From Gamsiella multidivaricata (taxonomy: Eukaryota > Mortierellomycota > Mortierellomycetes > Mortierellales > Mortierellaceae), in the NCBI RefSeq assembly GCF_025024155.1, contig NW_026251853.1:1-41170 (forward strand): a DNA stretch of 41,170 nucleotides, given 5' to 3'. Below, piece after piece: positions 20,412 through 33,899 of this stretch (position 1 is the stretch's first letter; each line of letters begins with the position of its first letter). Position numbers and translations under genes: made by a program. The notes beneath the pieces were generated by a model that saw only the letters and a program-made list of their open reading frames with translations, searched no databases and had not been told where the DNA came from.

Positions 20412-20560
20412 GCTCGTGACACCAACGTAGTGTACCAACATAGTTGGTAGGGGATGCGGCTCTGCCGTGCATGGAAGGCATCTATGGCTTCAGGGCCTTT
20501 GCGGACCATGCGTCTCGTGCTGATGGGGACTTATGTTAATAAAAAAAAAAAAAAAAAAAA
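20412..20560 (+). mobile_element. Nested LINE 3' fragment (149 bp) with 17-bp target duplication
   Basis: Flanked by GCCCGGGGAACGCGACC (20395-20411) and GCCCGGGGAATGCGACC (20561-20577), one mismatch. The tail GGGACTTATGTTAATA plus A-run shares the TTAATA-A(n) ending of the other insertions. Confidence 0.85.
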
Positions 20561-20694
20561 GCCCGGGGAATGCGACCTGTCGTTTGGCGATTGTAGATCG
20601 GTTCTGCTTTGGTGGAAAGGAGAACTGCAGCAGATCATAACCAGTTAGGTCTGATAGGTTCGCAGGGTCAATCGACTCGAGAGACAAAAAAAAA

Positions 20695-21354
20695 ACTGGT
20701 GCCTGTCCGAGCAGTTGTTGATCACTACGGCACCTGAGAGCATGGCGCGGCTAGGATTTACTCTCATATGGTATGGCTGTGGAAGCAAGAAATGGAGAAA
20801 AGCGTGGTTGACATATGTCTTGGGCCATATCGCAAGTATTTGGGACGAGAAAAGCTTTTTTTATTTTATTGCTGGCCTTTTTGGTTACTGCCAGGTTGCC
20901 TATCTACAGCTGCAGTCATTCATGCGGAGAAGATCTCTGCCGCAGCTGTCATTATTCTGCGGTATCGAGAGTGAATCTTCAATATCTCAATTACAACAAA
21001 TAAACAATAACAAAAAAAAAAAAAAATCTCGGTTTTTATTGTTTTTTTGGAAGAGGTTGAGGGGGTAGGGGGGTTTGTTTTACTTGACGACAAGTGGCCG
21101 GCGTCTGGACTTTCACAGATCGGTACGGTCATAGCTTGGGTGGATTCGGCAAGGCTCCTTTCTTTTTGAGGGTTGTCGGGGGAGGTGGGGGCGAAAGGCA
21201 AAGTACGTTTCACGATGGCACATCTTTTTGCAAAGTGGGATAAAATCAATATCCTGGCAGATCGAGGGTGTACTGGTACATGAGTGCTTTTCTTGTTTTT
21301 TTCTTTCTTTTCAACAAACAATGGATGGGTCGGAACGACGGATAGCGAGGTTGG
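20695..21354. other. Unassigned region 3' of the ECL1-like gene
   Basis: No domain-bearing frame was seen. The right part (about 21060-21354) is probably the 3' untranslated region of the minus-strand ECL1-like gene; an A13 run lies near 21012. Confidence 0.4.
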
Positions 21355-21723
21355 TCAAAGGACCAAGGGCTGACGGCGAGTGGTGCTTCGACTGACGGGC
21401 AGGCACCGGATGCTAGTGGTCGCTGCAGGGATGGGGGTGTAGGCACCGCCGTTCTTGCTGATACCACCGCGACTGGACATGGAGGTCGGGACAAGAGTCG
21501 AGGATCGGTACATGGACGGATAGGTCACGGTCATGGGCGAGTGCGCGTAGCGCTTGAAGGGCGAAGCAGAAACCGGGGTCAGGGGCGAAGAGATCGAGGC
21601 CGAAGACGAGGGTTTGTTAGCGACAGAGATGAGCTTGTCCATCCTGACGCATTCCTTTGAACAGTAGGCAGCGCCGAGGTCGAGGACGTGCTTCTCGCAG
21701 AAGAGACACCAGTCAGAATCCAT
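21355..21723 (-). CDS. ECL1-family-like small zinc-binding protein
   Basis: A single exon of 122 aa from ATG 21723. The N-terminus MDSDWCLFCEKHVLDLGAAY continues into CSKEC, a C-x2-C ... C-x3-C arrangement like that of Ecl1/Ecl2/Ecl3 lifespan-extension factors of fission yeast and their fungal relatives. The rest is Ser/Thr/Pro-rich and low in complexity, as is common in that family. These proteins are thought to act as nuclear regulators in stress and nutrient response. The upstream region is pyrimidine-rich on the coding strand. Assignment rests on the short Cys motif and protein size, so it is tentative. Confidence 0.6.
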   Translation of the reverse strand: MDSDWCLFCEKHVLDLGAAYCSKECVRMDKLISVANKPSSSASISSPLTPVSASPFKRYAHSPMTVTYPSMYRSSTLVPTSMSSRGGISKNGGAYTPIPAATTSIRCLPVSRSTTRRQPLVL

Positions 21724-22171
21724 TATTGAAGAAGGGGTGGTGGGGATGGGGGATGTTGTGGGCGAGGGGGTTGTTCAGATCAAGGATCACTCGAGGAGCA
21801 GAGACCGATGGACTGGTGGGGGCGAAAGAAAAAAAGGAAAAGAGGAGAAGGAGCAAACCAGCCCACAGGGGGCACATCCTTTTATTGGGAGGCAGTGCCC
21901 AATTGCCTCGATGGGCGGTATCATTCTGATGATGACAGCAAGCTTTGTTGTTTCTGGCGCCTTCCAGCTGAGTCGTAAAAAAAGATCGAAGCAGTCCATT
22001 CCAGGGCGAGCGGCAGTGTCATTGGGTACACCTTGAGAGCACCAGCCTTGGCCACTGCGTCCGCCAGGGGTAACCGCGCTTGTTTATTCCTTATATTCTT
22101 TGGCGAATATCGCGTAAAAATGGGAGTCGTAGAAAACATCAAATAAAGCTACGATGAGAAGACATCGCGTT
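21724..22171. other. Intergenic: 5' flank of ECL1-like gene, 3' flank of secreted-protein gene
   Basis: The left part is G-rich on plus, hence a pyrimidine-rich leader for the minus-strand ECL1-like gene. Nothing else was recognised. Confidence 0.4.
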
Positions 22172-22978
22172 CTAGATCAGCGAGAAAAAGTACAGCATCT
22201 TATGGATGTCTGCGTTGCTATCCTGCAGTAGATAATCGGATTGACCAATTGCCCGCAGATTACGACCAGCGTAAAGATTGCGCTTGCGAAGCTGGAAACT
22301 GTCAATAGCACCGACACCCTTATTGTCTTCTTCTAGTTGAGCAATTGGAGTGGATATCTTTCTGGAGGCTCCTCTAATCTTCAAGTGCAGTGTCTCTGAT
22401 AGGATGCCCTCGCATTTTTGCGTGCTGGAAATGTGGATATAGTACTTGATTAGCAACCGAAGCTATCATGAGATGGAATTCGATTTGTTCCTGGTACACG
22501 TAGGTAAAAAGCGCTTACGTGTCAACGGAGCCTTCACATGGTTGCTGCGTGCTACCGTACACATGAAAAACATACTTCCCAGATGGCAGATTCTCTGGGA
22601 CCGTAAAGTCCGATGAAATCAACTGGGAGTCTAGTGGCAACACACATCAAGTACGTATCAAAGTCCTTTTTTTAATCAATGTCACGAAAAAAAAAAAAAA
22701 ACGAAATCCGTCTCAGTGTTACCTTGCCAGTCTGAAGGCGTTGCGGTGCTAATAGTTCCTGTCCCTGCGTCGTAACCGTCGTCGGTCATGAGGTGGACTT
22801 TGGCCCACATAAGACGAGCCATACCATTACGATGGACCTTGTATGAGATACGAACATTTTGACCGGCAGTCAAATGGCTGTTGGGAAGAGGGGACGCGAA
22901 TTCGAGGGTATCTGCCCGGATGCTGCTGGCCAGGATACCTAGCCCAAGCAGGACTGCAGCCAACGATCGCGTGTACAT
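22172..22978 (-). CDS. Small secreted protein, possibly Kre9/KNH-like Ig-type fold
   Basis: Exons on the minus strand: 22978-22723, 22630-22519, 22424-22172; the joined frame encodes 206 aa. The start MYTRSLAAVLLGLGILASSI is a typical signal peptide with cleavage likely after RA (about residue 22). The mature start DTLEFASPLPNSHLTAGQNV, followed by RISYKV, resembles the N-terminal strands of Ser/Thr-rich cell-wall proteins of the Kre9/KNH type. Two Cys residues (in QQPCEGS and TQKCEGI) may form a disulphide. The C-terminal third is charged and not obviously membrane-anchored. The family name is a guess; secretion is well supported. Intron 1 contains an A15-type run. Confidence 0.7.
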
Positions 22979-23995
22979 TATGTTGTGGGAAAGGATTACC
23001 AGTTAGTGCGATTAATCGCTGGATCTCGAGAAAGATGTTTGCGTGTGCGTATGGGTGTGGTATTAGAAAGTGAGAGAAAGAGAAATGAATTGTAAGGAAG
23101 AGTTGATGATGCTGATGGAGATGGTCTCGACTTTATACGGACACCAAAGTGGGTGCAGACGGAGCAGGTTAGTTTGAAGGGAAAGAAGGGAAAGAAGGAT
23201 GGAGCTCAGAGTGTGAATGGGTATAGTGCGATGCAATGGTATTCTACTCTCGGCGACAGTCCACTGAGAAGGATATTTCCATGTTCCAACATGGAGGCGG
23301 GTGCTTCTCTGACTAATATCTGCCCAAAGGATCCTTCGATTTAGGAAGAAGGCGCCTTTAGGACGCATGTCTGGCCAAGGAGATACAGGAGCCGATGTTT
23401 TTATAGCACAGTACGTGGGAAGGAAGGGACGAAGGGGTAGGAAGTAAAGGGGCCCGTGGACAGACATGGACGACAGGGGCATGTTCGTTTGGCGCAGTAG
23501 GATGGGGTGTGGATGCAATGATGCAAGGGGGAGGGCAAACGAGGTTGCAGGTACGCTTTTGCCACCAAACCCAATCTTATTTGGCGGTAGACATGCGGGG
23601 GGAGGACTCAATTGCTCCATGACCCGTGTGTGCGACCCACGACCCCAAGTAGACTGGGCAGCAACCACCACCACCGACAGCAACCACCGATACTTCCTCT
23701 TCCCCCCTTCTTCTTTCTCTCTTCCTATCGCTCTCATCGCTCCTCTTCTTTCTCCTCCTCTCCTGTCCAGTTCTCCCCCGACTACTGGACCAAACCTCCG
23801 ATTCTGATCTCCCCATCAATCCGACACAACACAGCCAAGCTACTCTCACAAACCCGCTCTTTTTTTTGTGCTCTCCATCCGTCCGCTCTAGCCCAGGAAC
23901 CACAAGTCTATTCCCTCTCGTTCTGTCTGTCTACGTCTCAAGCGTACATCGCTATCGAAAAAAAAAAAAACGACTTCATCACACCCTGCAAGTTA
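22979..23995. promoter_or_regulatory. Shared divergent promoter of the secreted-protein gene and the CHK2-like gene
   Basis: About 1 kb between two divergently oriented starts. The right 300 bp are CT-rich on plus, a typical leader for the kinase gene. A 224-codon minus frame (23063-23737) is open but has no domain and low-complexity composition, so it was not called. Confidence 0.4.
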
Positions 23996-26873
<2,878 letters not shown>

Positions 26874-27134
26874 ACCTATGGAGTCCGATTTATTTACGTG
26901 CATTTGCTTCGTCTTTTTCGCTTACTCCTGTGCATTTGAATTTAGCATCTTTTACTTTTCGCGTGTTTGTTAATATTGGGTCCGCAGGCAACTCCCATTC
27001 AGTCCTAGTTCTCTATTTTTCATCAGTTCCTATCCTTGTTTTCACTCGCAGTAGCAATAAAATATTTGAAGTAAACCCATGCAACGTTATGAGCTAGTGT
27101 TATAATCGAAGAAATTAAGGATATGCGATGGCTA
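26874..27134. other. 3' flanks of the convergent CHK2-like and RNASEH2B genes
   Basis: The stop codons of the two genes face each other across 261 bp. An AATAAAATA signal for the plus strand lies near 27056. No other feature was seen. Confidence 0.5.
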
Positions 27135-28692
27135 TCAGGTTGTCTTTTTTGCAAAGAAGCTGGATAATGGCTTCATTCCCGATTTATCAGCCTTGGCCAG
27201 TTTTCTCTGCCCGACTGTCATTTTGGGTTTCTATTCCGCGCCCCAAGGGAATCCATGAGCAGACAAAGCACGTTAGACCAGGATAGCACCAGCAGCAGCT
27301 CGTGGACGAAATTATGAAGGCGAGACGAGAAAAAAAAAGGCACCTTAGTTTCTTTGGGCTTCGCATCCTCGTCCATATCCATTCCTGAGCGCTTGCCAAA
27401 GTCGGATATGAGTGGCAATTGTGTCCTGCTCTCCAATTTGTCCAGCTCAGGGAATCTAATGTTGAAGAGACAAAACAAAAAAAAAAAAAAAAAAGGAAAA
27501 GGAAAGGAAAAGAAAAATCGCTGTAATCAGTGTCATGATATTTGATGGTGATCGTGGAGGGAAATCCTGGGTTCTCGTGATTGAGTAATTTAAGGTCGCT
27601 TACTGGTATTCGTCAGCGAGTTTCGTAGCCCAGGAGTCGGGCAGGTATGCGGATACGAGTTTTAGTGAGGACTGAATGATGGCCTCTACAAAAAAAACGT
27701 TGGAACGTTGGAGAAATCGTAAACAACGTCAATAGTTTTTTTTTTTTTTTTTTTTTTTTACATTCTGCAAGAAGCAACCAAAGAAAAAAAAAAGATGCGA
27801 TCCATTGTAGAGCAGGATTATTATTTTTTTTACCTGTTCTACAGGCCTCTGACATGGACTCTGTATACGCAATCGAATCCACTAATGCAGGGATCGTCAA
27901 GAACTTTTCCTCAAGGACTTGGACTTTTCGTTTAAGCCAAGTCATGACCTTTGCATCATCCAGTCGAAATGTCATCGTATCTCTGGATTCCTGAACCTCG
28001 CAGATTGAAGAAAGGTAAGATTCGGTGTTAATGAGGTGAGAAAGGTGTCGGAGGGAGGTGTACTGGTCGGATTCAAAGATGTCGCTCAGAGCGAGGAAGC
28101 GGCCGGCAGACTTCGAGGTTTTTAGGCGGGCGAACTCCAGAATTGGGATGAACATAAATATCGGATCCAGTAAAGTGATTATGTAAATTGATCCGTCTAT
28201 GAAGGAAGAGGTGTTATTGAGATGGATCCGACTTCTGCAGTATCCGATATGTTTCCAGGAGATCCAGTAGGACGGGTACCTGATTGGATTGTATCGCCGA
28301 TGAACCATGACCGCAGACCTTCCGAGTCGATCATCTGCATCTCGTAAAGCCGACCTTCCTGAATAACATATCGAGATGGGTGCCCTATTTACATACGACT
28401 CGCTCCTTAGATCTGTGCCCTTTCTGTCAATGAAATATTGCCGGACAATAAAAGCGCCATTGGTTCTGTTACCTGAACTAGGGCTCGGCAGCAACACTGT
28501 GATGGGGTCCTCTGCATTTCTTGGCACTAGAGAGATGAGCAAAAAGAGATAACGATACTATTAGCTCGCGAACTGACCTGGGATCTGAGTCCTGGATTCT
28601 GTTGAGCCATATCGAGTTGTAGCTCGTTTGCTTGGAAGGAGGTACATACCCACCGGACCAATACAGATCCGTTGTTGATTCGCAGTGAGCAT
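27135..28692 (-). CDS. RNASEH2B: Ribonuclease H2 subunit B
   Basis: Exons on the minus strand: 28692-28578, 28526-28473, 28384-28280, 28196-27834, 27685-27604, 27455-27344, 27230-27135; the joined frame encodes 308 aa, close to the human length. The family core is clear: LRSWFIGDTIQS then DGSIYIITLLDPIFMFIPIL (triple-barrel region), VMTWLKRKVQVLEEKF, and the C-terminal KMTVGQRKLAKADKSGMKPL followed by SSFFAKKTT, which matches the conserved end with its PCNA-interacting motif. The subunit scaffolds RNase H2, which removes ribonucleotides and RNA from DNA. Exon 3 was set by frame: HPSRYVIQEGRLYEMQMIDS is the only reading that leads into RSWFI. The N-terminal start (MLTANQQRIC...) is less certain; an internal Met at MYLLPS is an alternative. 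Introns contain long T and A runs. Confidence 0.9.
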
Positions 28693-29028
28693 GACGAATA
28701 AAAGTTATTGTCCAGGCAGGTTGCCAAAGTGGAAGTAATGTCCTGTCCCGATGAATCCTTCTTTGGCAATGGCGAATGTCGAGTTGTGCTGGGTCGAGAG
28801 GAGTTGAGGTTTTTCGTTGAGTTGATCTTCAGGCGCTTAAATGAATTTTTAAGGGGCCACGCCTTGTACCTATCCAGTCATGATTCATCTGCCTTTGGGA
28901 AAAAGGAGCGCGATGATGGACTAAGTTCTCGCGCCATCCACTTACACTCACTAACAATCCGAAGGACTCTTAACTTCAGGAAGGAGAGCATACAGGAACT
29001 CACGCCCCAAGCCAAATAGCACATCGCC
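28693..29028. promoter_or_regulatory. Divergent promoter of RNASEH2B and TRAPPC2
   Basis: 336 bp separate the two start codons on opposite strands, so both promoters must share this interval. No clear TATA box was seen. Confidence 0.5.
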
Positions 29029-30026
29029 ATGAACACCACACATTCCTCCTCCAGCAGCGGAGGTTCAGGCATCGGGAGCGGACCTCTGGGCTATGGAAAC
29101 ACCCCAACCTGCTACTTTGTGATGATAGGCACCAAAGACAATCCTATTTACGAGGCAGAGTTCGTCTCCGTCAACACCGCCCGCGCGTCTTCTGGAGTCG
29201 CTGCTATTCCAGATGCCAAGGTATTGACACGTCCTATGGGGATATCAGGATTAATTTGGAATGCTCAGGCTTGTCGATGTTACACTACGCCTTGATCTGG
29301 TTTTGTTTTCAACTATTGAAGGACTTCATGGATTAGAAAGTATGGTGCTAACACTCAAATCCCTTGCCTCATTCATTAGAAAGAAGAGTTCCGCCATTTG
29401 AACCAGTTCATCGCCCATTCAGCTCTGGATATGATCGAGGACATTCAGTGGAGCACCAACCAAATGTACGTCTTTTTAAATGATAGATCCTTTGCGAATT
29501 TTTATTATCAATGACAACACATTGTTTGCGAATAGAAACGCTCAAAATGAAAGGAGCAAGGAGTACACTCCAGGATCCCTAGAAGACACTTCTTTACATT
29601 CTTTGCACTTTGCATTTTGCGTTTTTTTTTTTTTCCTTTTTTTCTTTTTTTGCAAACCAGGTACCTGAAATCAATCGACAAGTTCAACGAACGATTCATC
29701 TCCGCATACCTGACCGCTGGAAACATCAAGCTGCTGCTATTGCATGATGCTAAGAGTGAAGACGCAATCCGAAACTTCTTTAATGATTGTTATGAGCTCT
29801 ATATCAAGGTATGTCTCAGTTAGCCAGTCAGTTGCAGCGAACGTCTGTGCCTTTATCAGATTGGGAAAGTGCTAATCAAGGTCTTTGGGGGGGTTTTTTT
29901 TTTGGTTGGGGGTGGGTGGGTTTATGAAAATAGACGCTATTAAATCCGTTTTACGAACCCAATACGATCATCAACTCGCCTGCATTTGACACCAAAGTCA
30001 GACTGAGCGCGAAGCGATATCTTTAA
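29029..30026 (+). CDS. TRAPPC2: TRAPP subunit 2 (sedlin/Trs20)
   Basis: Exons: 29029-29220, 29380-29465, 29661-29808, 29934-30026; 172 aa. TRAPPC2 is a longin-fold subunit of the TRAPP tethering complexes that act as Rab GEFs in ER-Golgi and autophagy traffic. Matching stretches are CYFVMIGTKDNPIYEAEF, LNQFIAHSALDMIEDIQW, YLKSIDKFNERFISAYLTAG, LLLLHDAKSEDAIRNFFNDC and the final LLNPFYEPNTIINSPAFDTK. The first 27 residues are a Ser/Gly-rich extension not found in the shorter animal protein. The last two introns have long pyrimidine or T/G runs. Splice phases all agree (0, 2, 0). Confidence 0.95.
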
Positions 30027-30319
30027 TATGCGCAATCCAATAAAACAATCATGTACTAATACCCAAACAGCTACCACCCGGCGCCTAATTGACCCCTGAA
30101 AGTGCGGCTATGCCGTTGCGGCGGCGAATTCGCAGCTCAGACGGTCAATGATTGCAGACTCAGGTTCAAATCTACTGGGAGCTGAACTTTGTTGTTTAGT
30201 GACAGAAAGCTCCTTAATCCAGGAGTAGGCAAGGTCCCCATAACATCTTGACCCAGCTTTGCTCAACGTGATGCGTCTTCATCTGATTCCGCTCCCTCAT
30301 TCCATCGTCGGCATTCTAT

Positions 30320-31159
30320 ATGGACACCTCCGACCAGACTGAAGCCAACCTCTTTGCCGGTCATAGCACGATCGAAGGGTATACCGAATCCTTATCTCTA
30401 GCCGCAGAGCAACAACAGCAACAGGCCGATACACTGCAGCTTCAGCAGGAGCAGATCCACACACAACCCGTTGTTGAGACACAGAGACGGGTGCCTGATA
30501 ACAGACCCCGTCGCATCCAAAAGTCATCCTCGTCTTCGGCTTATGCTGCTTGGATACGAGCTCAGGCCACAGGATCGGCTTATTGTACGAGAATAATGTT
30601 TAAGGTTTTCGGAATTTGTCTGGCGTTCTGCTTCGCCCAACAGTCAGGTAAACCAGGTAACTCACATATTTTTTACGCAGTTCTTGTCAGCGGAGGAGCG
30701 CTGTGTTTGTTCTTCTCGAACTGGATTTCTGGCGTTTACTCCATGTAAGTGCACTCAGCCGCTCCGTGCTTTTCCCTCTAATTCTTGATGCTTCGCTAAC
30801 CCCTTCACGCCCGCATTTTCTGGACCAGAGTGCTAGGGATCCTGGTCTACCTTATCGAACAAACCCCTCCCCGCCGCACCTCTGGATCGCTAGCTGCGTC
30901 CAAACAACCCCGCATCTCCTTCTTACCCTCTACAGTTCTCCGCGCGCAGTCTATCCGCGTACTCTTCTACGTCCCCGCAGCCGTGCCCTGCTTCTTGCGT
31001 GCTCCAAATTATCCTGGAGGATTGTGTTTGATTTCCAGCGGTATCACTTATACTGTCGCTACTGCGATCGATTGGCGGAAGAAACGTGCGTCATTGCAAA
31101 TGAACAAAAGCTCTGTTCGAGAACGGGATGGAGCTGGGTATAGTGCCGGGTTCAGATGA
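30320..31159 (+). CDS. p22phox/NoxD-like NADPH oxidase subunit
   Basis: Exons: 30320-30584, 30681-30744, 30829-31159; 219 aa. The core AAWIRAQATGSAYFLVSGGA, then WISGVYSIVLGILVYLIEQT and IRVLFYVPAAVPCFL...GGLCLISSGITYTVATAIDW, follows cytochrome b-245 alpha chain (p22phox, CYBA): the W-x2-x-Q-A-x-G/S-x motif, GxYSIVxGxxVxLLE and the final membrane segments. The fungal counterpart NoxD is the ER/plasma-membrane partner of NoxA, needed for ROS production in cell fusion and differentiation. The N-terminal ~75 aa are Gln-rich and unlike animal p22phox, and the Pro-rich p47phox-binding tail is absent. The 96-bp intron 30585-30680 is inferred by homology; the unspliced frame is also open, so isoforms are possible. 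Confidence 0.75.
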
Positions 31160-31252
31160 AAGCTGTCCATCGCACCAAGGAATTTTGTGTCTTGTTCTGG
31201 TCGATGGCTGGTATAGCCTTTTTTTTTTATTTTTCCGGTACTGGTGAGCTGG

Positions 31253-31258
31253 ATAATA
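31253..31258 (+). terminator. Possible polyadenylation signal of the p22phox-like gene
   Basis: An AATAAA hexamer about 95 bp after the stop at 31159, within the short gap to the convergent SAE1 gene. Confidence 0.4.
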
Positions 31259-31274
31259 AAGTCGAAAGGCAGGT

Positions 31275-33167
31275 TTATGCCTCTGTCTTCTGCACATGAT
31301 GGACCAGCCCAGTACCTATCATGGATCGTAGCCAACATGTAAGCGACGTGTTAAAATCCATTTACATATTCAGCTCCTTGGACGATGACCACCGCAAATG
31401 ATGTAAAGGACGCATACCTTCGGTACCATTGTACAAAAAGTAGTTCAGCAACGGTGCATCCTTGCCCGAAAGTGTCTTCAATATATCCTGTGCAAGGAAT
31501 CCCCCTACAATGGCGCACACAGGCGAAATCTCTGCTGATACAGTTGCGACAAGAGTCCTATTAAGCGGAGCAAATAAAAAGCGCCTAAGTTAGACTAGAC
31601 AATGACTTGAGGTTGCGAGGATCTATTCTAACAATGATGTCCTGAGACGTACTTGATCAGATCATCGTCGACAAAAGCGCCATCAACTTGAGCAGACTTC
31701 AGTCGCTCATCTCTGAATTTCAGCATGGCGTCCAGGTCTCCCTGATTGCTGCTCTGAGGCAGTCTTCCATTGTGTGCTTTTTGGAACAGCCAAAGAGCTA
31801 CCAGACGTAAGATAAGTAAAAAGGCACATATTTAGGGCATTTTAGTTTTCAGCATAGTACATGAGCAGTTCCAAACATTCGACCCATCCAAGCACACTTT
31901 CTCAGACCTTGAATAGCAAAGAGCAGTGGCGAGACCTTGCGCTTCAATGCCTTTGGCTTTGGATATCCCCAACGTGCCTCCATAGTGTCTGCTAAGCTAG
32001 CATAATTCTGGCTCCGCTGTGTGATCGTCGTCTCTGGCTCCTTCCCCCTTTCCGTCACGGTTTCTTGTGTTTCCCTGAAATAATAAAAAAAAGAAAGAGT
32101 CAGTGAGAATTCGTTCACCTTCTCACGTCGTTGTCGTTGTCGTTGTCGTTGTTGTTTTCGTCTTTTTTTTTTTCCTGAATGGGCCAATGTACATCTCGAT
32201 TCTGCGAGGCAAAGACGTACTCTCTGTATTCATGTTTAGTGAGATCGCAGAAGATGTATCCAAAAAATCCGTGCACCCCTGCAATATAGAGTCCGGTCTT
32301 TGTGCCCCTGCAGATATTGTCAATGCGATCCTATATTTCGAGCGGATGAAAAAAAAAAAAAAAGAAAAAAAAAAAAAAAAAAAAAAGAAGCTTGGTTAGT
32401 CAACATATCACGAATCAGATCCCATCCTGAAATCTCCAATTGAATTCTAATGCAAGAAATCCTTACCATTTGCCCTGGGTCACATCCTGTAAGACACACA
32501 ATATTGAATCCTGTGAAGAACGAGTCCGGCTTTTGCGCAATGTCGTCCTGATCCACAACCACCTTCACTCTAGGGTTCAAGTGTCTCGCATTTTCCGCTG
32601 CTACCTCGGCGCGCTAGTGTATTGAACGAAGAAACCGGAGAGAGAAAAAGACATAAGGAAGAAGGACATTGCAAGGACAAATATGAATACGATAGTGAGA
32701 CCAACGCATCTATCACATACGTTACGGCCAACGTCCTCCTTACGGACCAAGAATTGAGCTCCAAGATCCTCCTCTGTTACGACCTCGTCTTCGAGCAACG
32801 TGATAGATCCCACACCTGCGAGGATAATGTTCTTGCAGACCTCGTTGCTCAACGCGCGCATGCCCGCGATCAAGATTGATGCGTTTCTCATTCTATCAGG
32901 TGCGCATGTTTATCAGAGCGATGGGAACCATGATTTAGCACGCAGTACTTGTGCATTCTTCGAACAGCAAATTCATATGGTATGAAGAGCGTTGAGGGCG
33001 GTCAGCTACCTGTGCTGGGCTTCAAGACCCCAGAGACGAATCTGTCGGTCATAGAGCGCAGCCTCATCTAATCACAGACAAAAGATGCTTGCGTTAGTAA
33101 TGACCAAATCGCATCGAGTGCAATTCCGTAAATGCTCTAACATACCCTCAGTGATCTTATGTTCCAT
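31275..33167 (-). CDS. SAE1: SUMO-activating enzyme subunit 1 (AOS1/SAE1)
   Basis: Exons on the minus strand: 33167-33146, 33067-33010, 32892-32721, 32613-32467, 32330-32221, 32074-31908, 31797-31653, 31557-31418, 31315-31275; 333 aa. It pairs with UBA2 to adenylate SUMO. Family marks: DEAALYDRQIRLWGLEAQHR, MRNASILIAGMRALSNEVCK, LEDEVVTEEDLGAQFLVR, GRNRAEVAAENARHLNPRVK, ISPVCAIVGGFLAQDILKTL and NYFLYNGTEGTGLVHHV. Exon 5 ends at GTACGT (32220), giving HEYREETQETV; reading on through the adjacent D/N repeat is open but breaks phase with the next exon. The last exon was chosen because NGTEGTGLVHHV follows the family end, whereas the unspliced frame stops after an unrelated tail. The gene converges on the p22phox-like gene. 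Confidence 0.92.
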
Positions 33168-33899
33168 GGGAAGAGGGATTTTGTAGTGTAAGGTGGCAGC
33201 TGAACAAGTTGGCCCTTGGAAGCGACAATGCTTTAGCTCTAGCAGTCTCGCAAAACAAAACGCGTACAAAATCCACCAATGAAATTGCGTTGCTTACTGA
33301 CTGCACTCTTTGCTTCTCTCCATGCTCTTCGCCTTCCTACTCCAGAAAGACATTTCTTTCTCAGTCTCCTCCACTTCAGTCGAGAGGAGGAAGCAGAAAA
33401 AATTACGATATTTTAGGATTATTGTAGAAGGAAGTGAATGAGAAAGAGATGTAGAACCGCTGATCAAGGCGATTGGATAGATATTTCGCACGAAATCTGC
33501 TGCATACATTATATAACATACACCGCGGATCGAGGTGAAATATGCGACAAGTTCTAGTCATCGTAGCTGGGTAGGGAGATCAGTTCCTGTCTTTAGAAAC
33601 TTAAGCTGTGCGAACACAATCCGCATCAAAGGTAAGCGATTAATCTCTTGATACGCTTTTTACATCTTGGAGGGCTGGTATTCTTATGTCGTACTCGGAT
33701 CTCCTTCTATTAAGCCCTTATTAAGTCGTTATTCTCAGCAACCAGTGTGACTTGACTCTGCGTTCTTCAGCGCCCCAACCCTTCGTGGCATGCTCTCAGT
33801 TAGGGTCTGGCAGACCGACGCCAGAATTTTGTTTCATTCGGCCAGCAATCGTTCCCACAATTCGATCATTCCCTCAAGAGGCTCACGATACTTGGATAG
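33168..33899. other. 5' flank of SAE1 and unassigned sequence
   Basis: No gene is recognised. The first few hundred bases must hold the SAE1 promoter on the minus strand. Confidence 0.4.

Larger units (their letters stand above)
20079..20694 (+). mobile_element. Second LINE 3'-end copy, split by two nested LINE insertions
   Basis: The segments 20079-20116, 20251-20411 and 20561-20694 together match 19755-20060 of the preceding LINE (CTGCCTGCA-GGGAGG, TTTTCAGCTTTTA, GCCCGGGGAA and GACTCGAGAGACAA blocks) and end in an A-run. The breaks coincide with the two insertions annotated separately. Confidence 0.85.

Noticed and set aside
23063..23737. 224-codon minus-strand frame
   Set aside because: Lies in the leader/promoter of the secreted-protein gene, has a biased low-complexity composition and no recognisable domain.
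30585..30680. Coding status of the readable segment in the p22phox-like gene
   Set aside because: Although open, it interrupts the p22phox-like motif AAWIRAQATGSAYFLVSGGA and has intron-like ends, so I treat it as an intron.
31339..31417. Alternative C-terminus of SAE1 by reading through 31418
   Set aside because: The spliced last exon gives the family ending; the read-through tail is unrelated.
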